This document shows positions 63,920 through 64,000 of a DNA stretch of 64,000 nucleotides, piece after piece. Below the pieces are notes generated by a model that was not told where the DNA came from, did no database searches, and was given only the letters and a program-made list of their open reading frames with translations. The stretch covers positions 78,666,001-78,730,000 of the forward strand of contig NC_092342.1 in NCBI RefSeq assembly GCF_046630445.1, written 5' to 3'. Every line of letters starts with the position of its first letter. The first letter of the stretch is position 1. This DNA is from Rutidosis leptorrhynchoides. Taxonomy: Eukaryota; Streptophyta; Magnoliopsida; Asterales; Asteraceae. The position numbers were made by a program, and so were the translations under genes.

Positions 63920-64000
63920 TGTAACGACCCTGGATTTTCCAACGTTTATTTATTAATAATTATTATTATTAATACGTGTGATTAAACGAATGTATGTTAT
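63920..64000 (+). repeat. Start of the 3' LTR of element C (cut by the window end)
   Basis: 81 bases matching 41651 onwards almost exactly (one substitution and a 3-base length difference seen). Confidence 0.93.

Larger units (their letters stand above)
41651..64000 (+). mobile_element. Gypsy chromodomain element C (outer element, continues past the window)
   Basis: 5' LTR 41651-44583 and the first 81 bases of the 3' LTR (63920-64000) share the start TGTAACGACCCTGGATTTTCC almost exactly. Order: 5' LTR, PBS, leader, extra ORF (split by element D), gag, protease, RT, RNase H, integrase, chromodomain, polypurine tract, 3' LTR. Without the 13.5 kb D insertion, the span from the 5' LTR start to the 3' LTR start is about 8.8 kb. 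Lineage by the chromodomain tail: Tekay/Del-like chromovirus (inference from motifs). Its gag-pol is broken by about six stops and one frameshift. Confidence 0.95.

Overview
The window is repeat-dense nuclear DNA from a flowering plant, very probably a eudicot; the composition of the repeats suggests Asteraceae, but this rests on general recognition and no search was run. Most of the 64 kb is LTR-retrotransposon sequence nested in other retrotransposons. The one ordinary host gene I can support is a two-exon leucine-rich-repeat gene at 31480-33378 of the PII-2 (Piriformospora indica-insensitive protein 2) type.

Layout. 1-1192: 3' remnant of a plus-strand Ty3/gypsy element with integrase, chromodomain and the head of its 3' LTR. 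1193-14621: minus-strand non-autonomous gypsy-like element in an LTR-internal-LTR-internal arrangement (LTRs 1193-5381 and 9231-13404). It has no gag-pol, but carries a decayed sense leader ORF and a small antisense membrane-protein ORF. 14643-17406: three broken LTRs end to end. 18232-20289: LTR-like insertion with TSD GTTAC. 20295-28664: a LINE split by a composite element (20903-28483, TSD ACTTT) built from a short TRIM-type element and a Ty1/copia element. The copia element is itself split by a gypsy solo LTR (24298-26576, TSD GCTAT). 28665-35000: gene island with the PII-2-like gene, a SINE with TSD, and a TRIM relative. 34990-40066: minus-strand copia remnant split by a gypsy solo LTR (35782-39118, TSD CATAT). 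40066-41650: end of a minus-strand element with an Athila/Tat-like LTR. From 41651 to beyond the window: a plus-strand chromodomain gypsy element ('C'), whose upstream ORF is split by a complete minus-strand gypsy element ('D', 45363-58832, TSD CAGAT).

Main point. Three related gypsy elements (B, C, D) carry extra ORFs between the primer-binding site and the position of gag. C has a 300-codon Ser/Pro-rich ORF ending in a predicted coiled coil; it is open across the later D insertion although C's gag-pol has about six stops. D has an acidic 192-codon ORF followed by a captured F-box gene of the At1g67623/At2g35280 type, broken by one in-frame stop. B has a decayed Ser-rich ORF. They also share a short leader motif (TGCATTAGTG type) just after the PBS. 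B and D share an internal copy of the polypurine-tract sequence inside a palindrome upstream of the gag position. B also carries an antisense three-TM ORF behind a TATA-like box next to its 3' LTR. Together these describe a group of chromovirus-like elements with accessory genes and shared cis signals.

Functional state. All gag-pol copies in the window are broken. Most stops in C and D fit C-to-T or G-to-A change, and D's reverse-transcriptase and protease active-site motifs are altered. No rRNA, tRNA gene, CRISPR or bacterial feature was seen.
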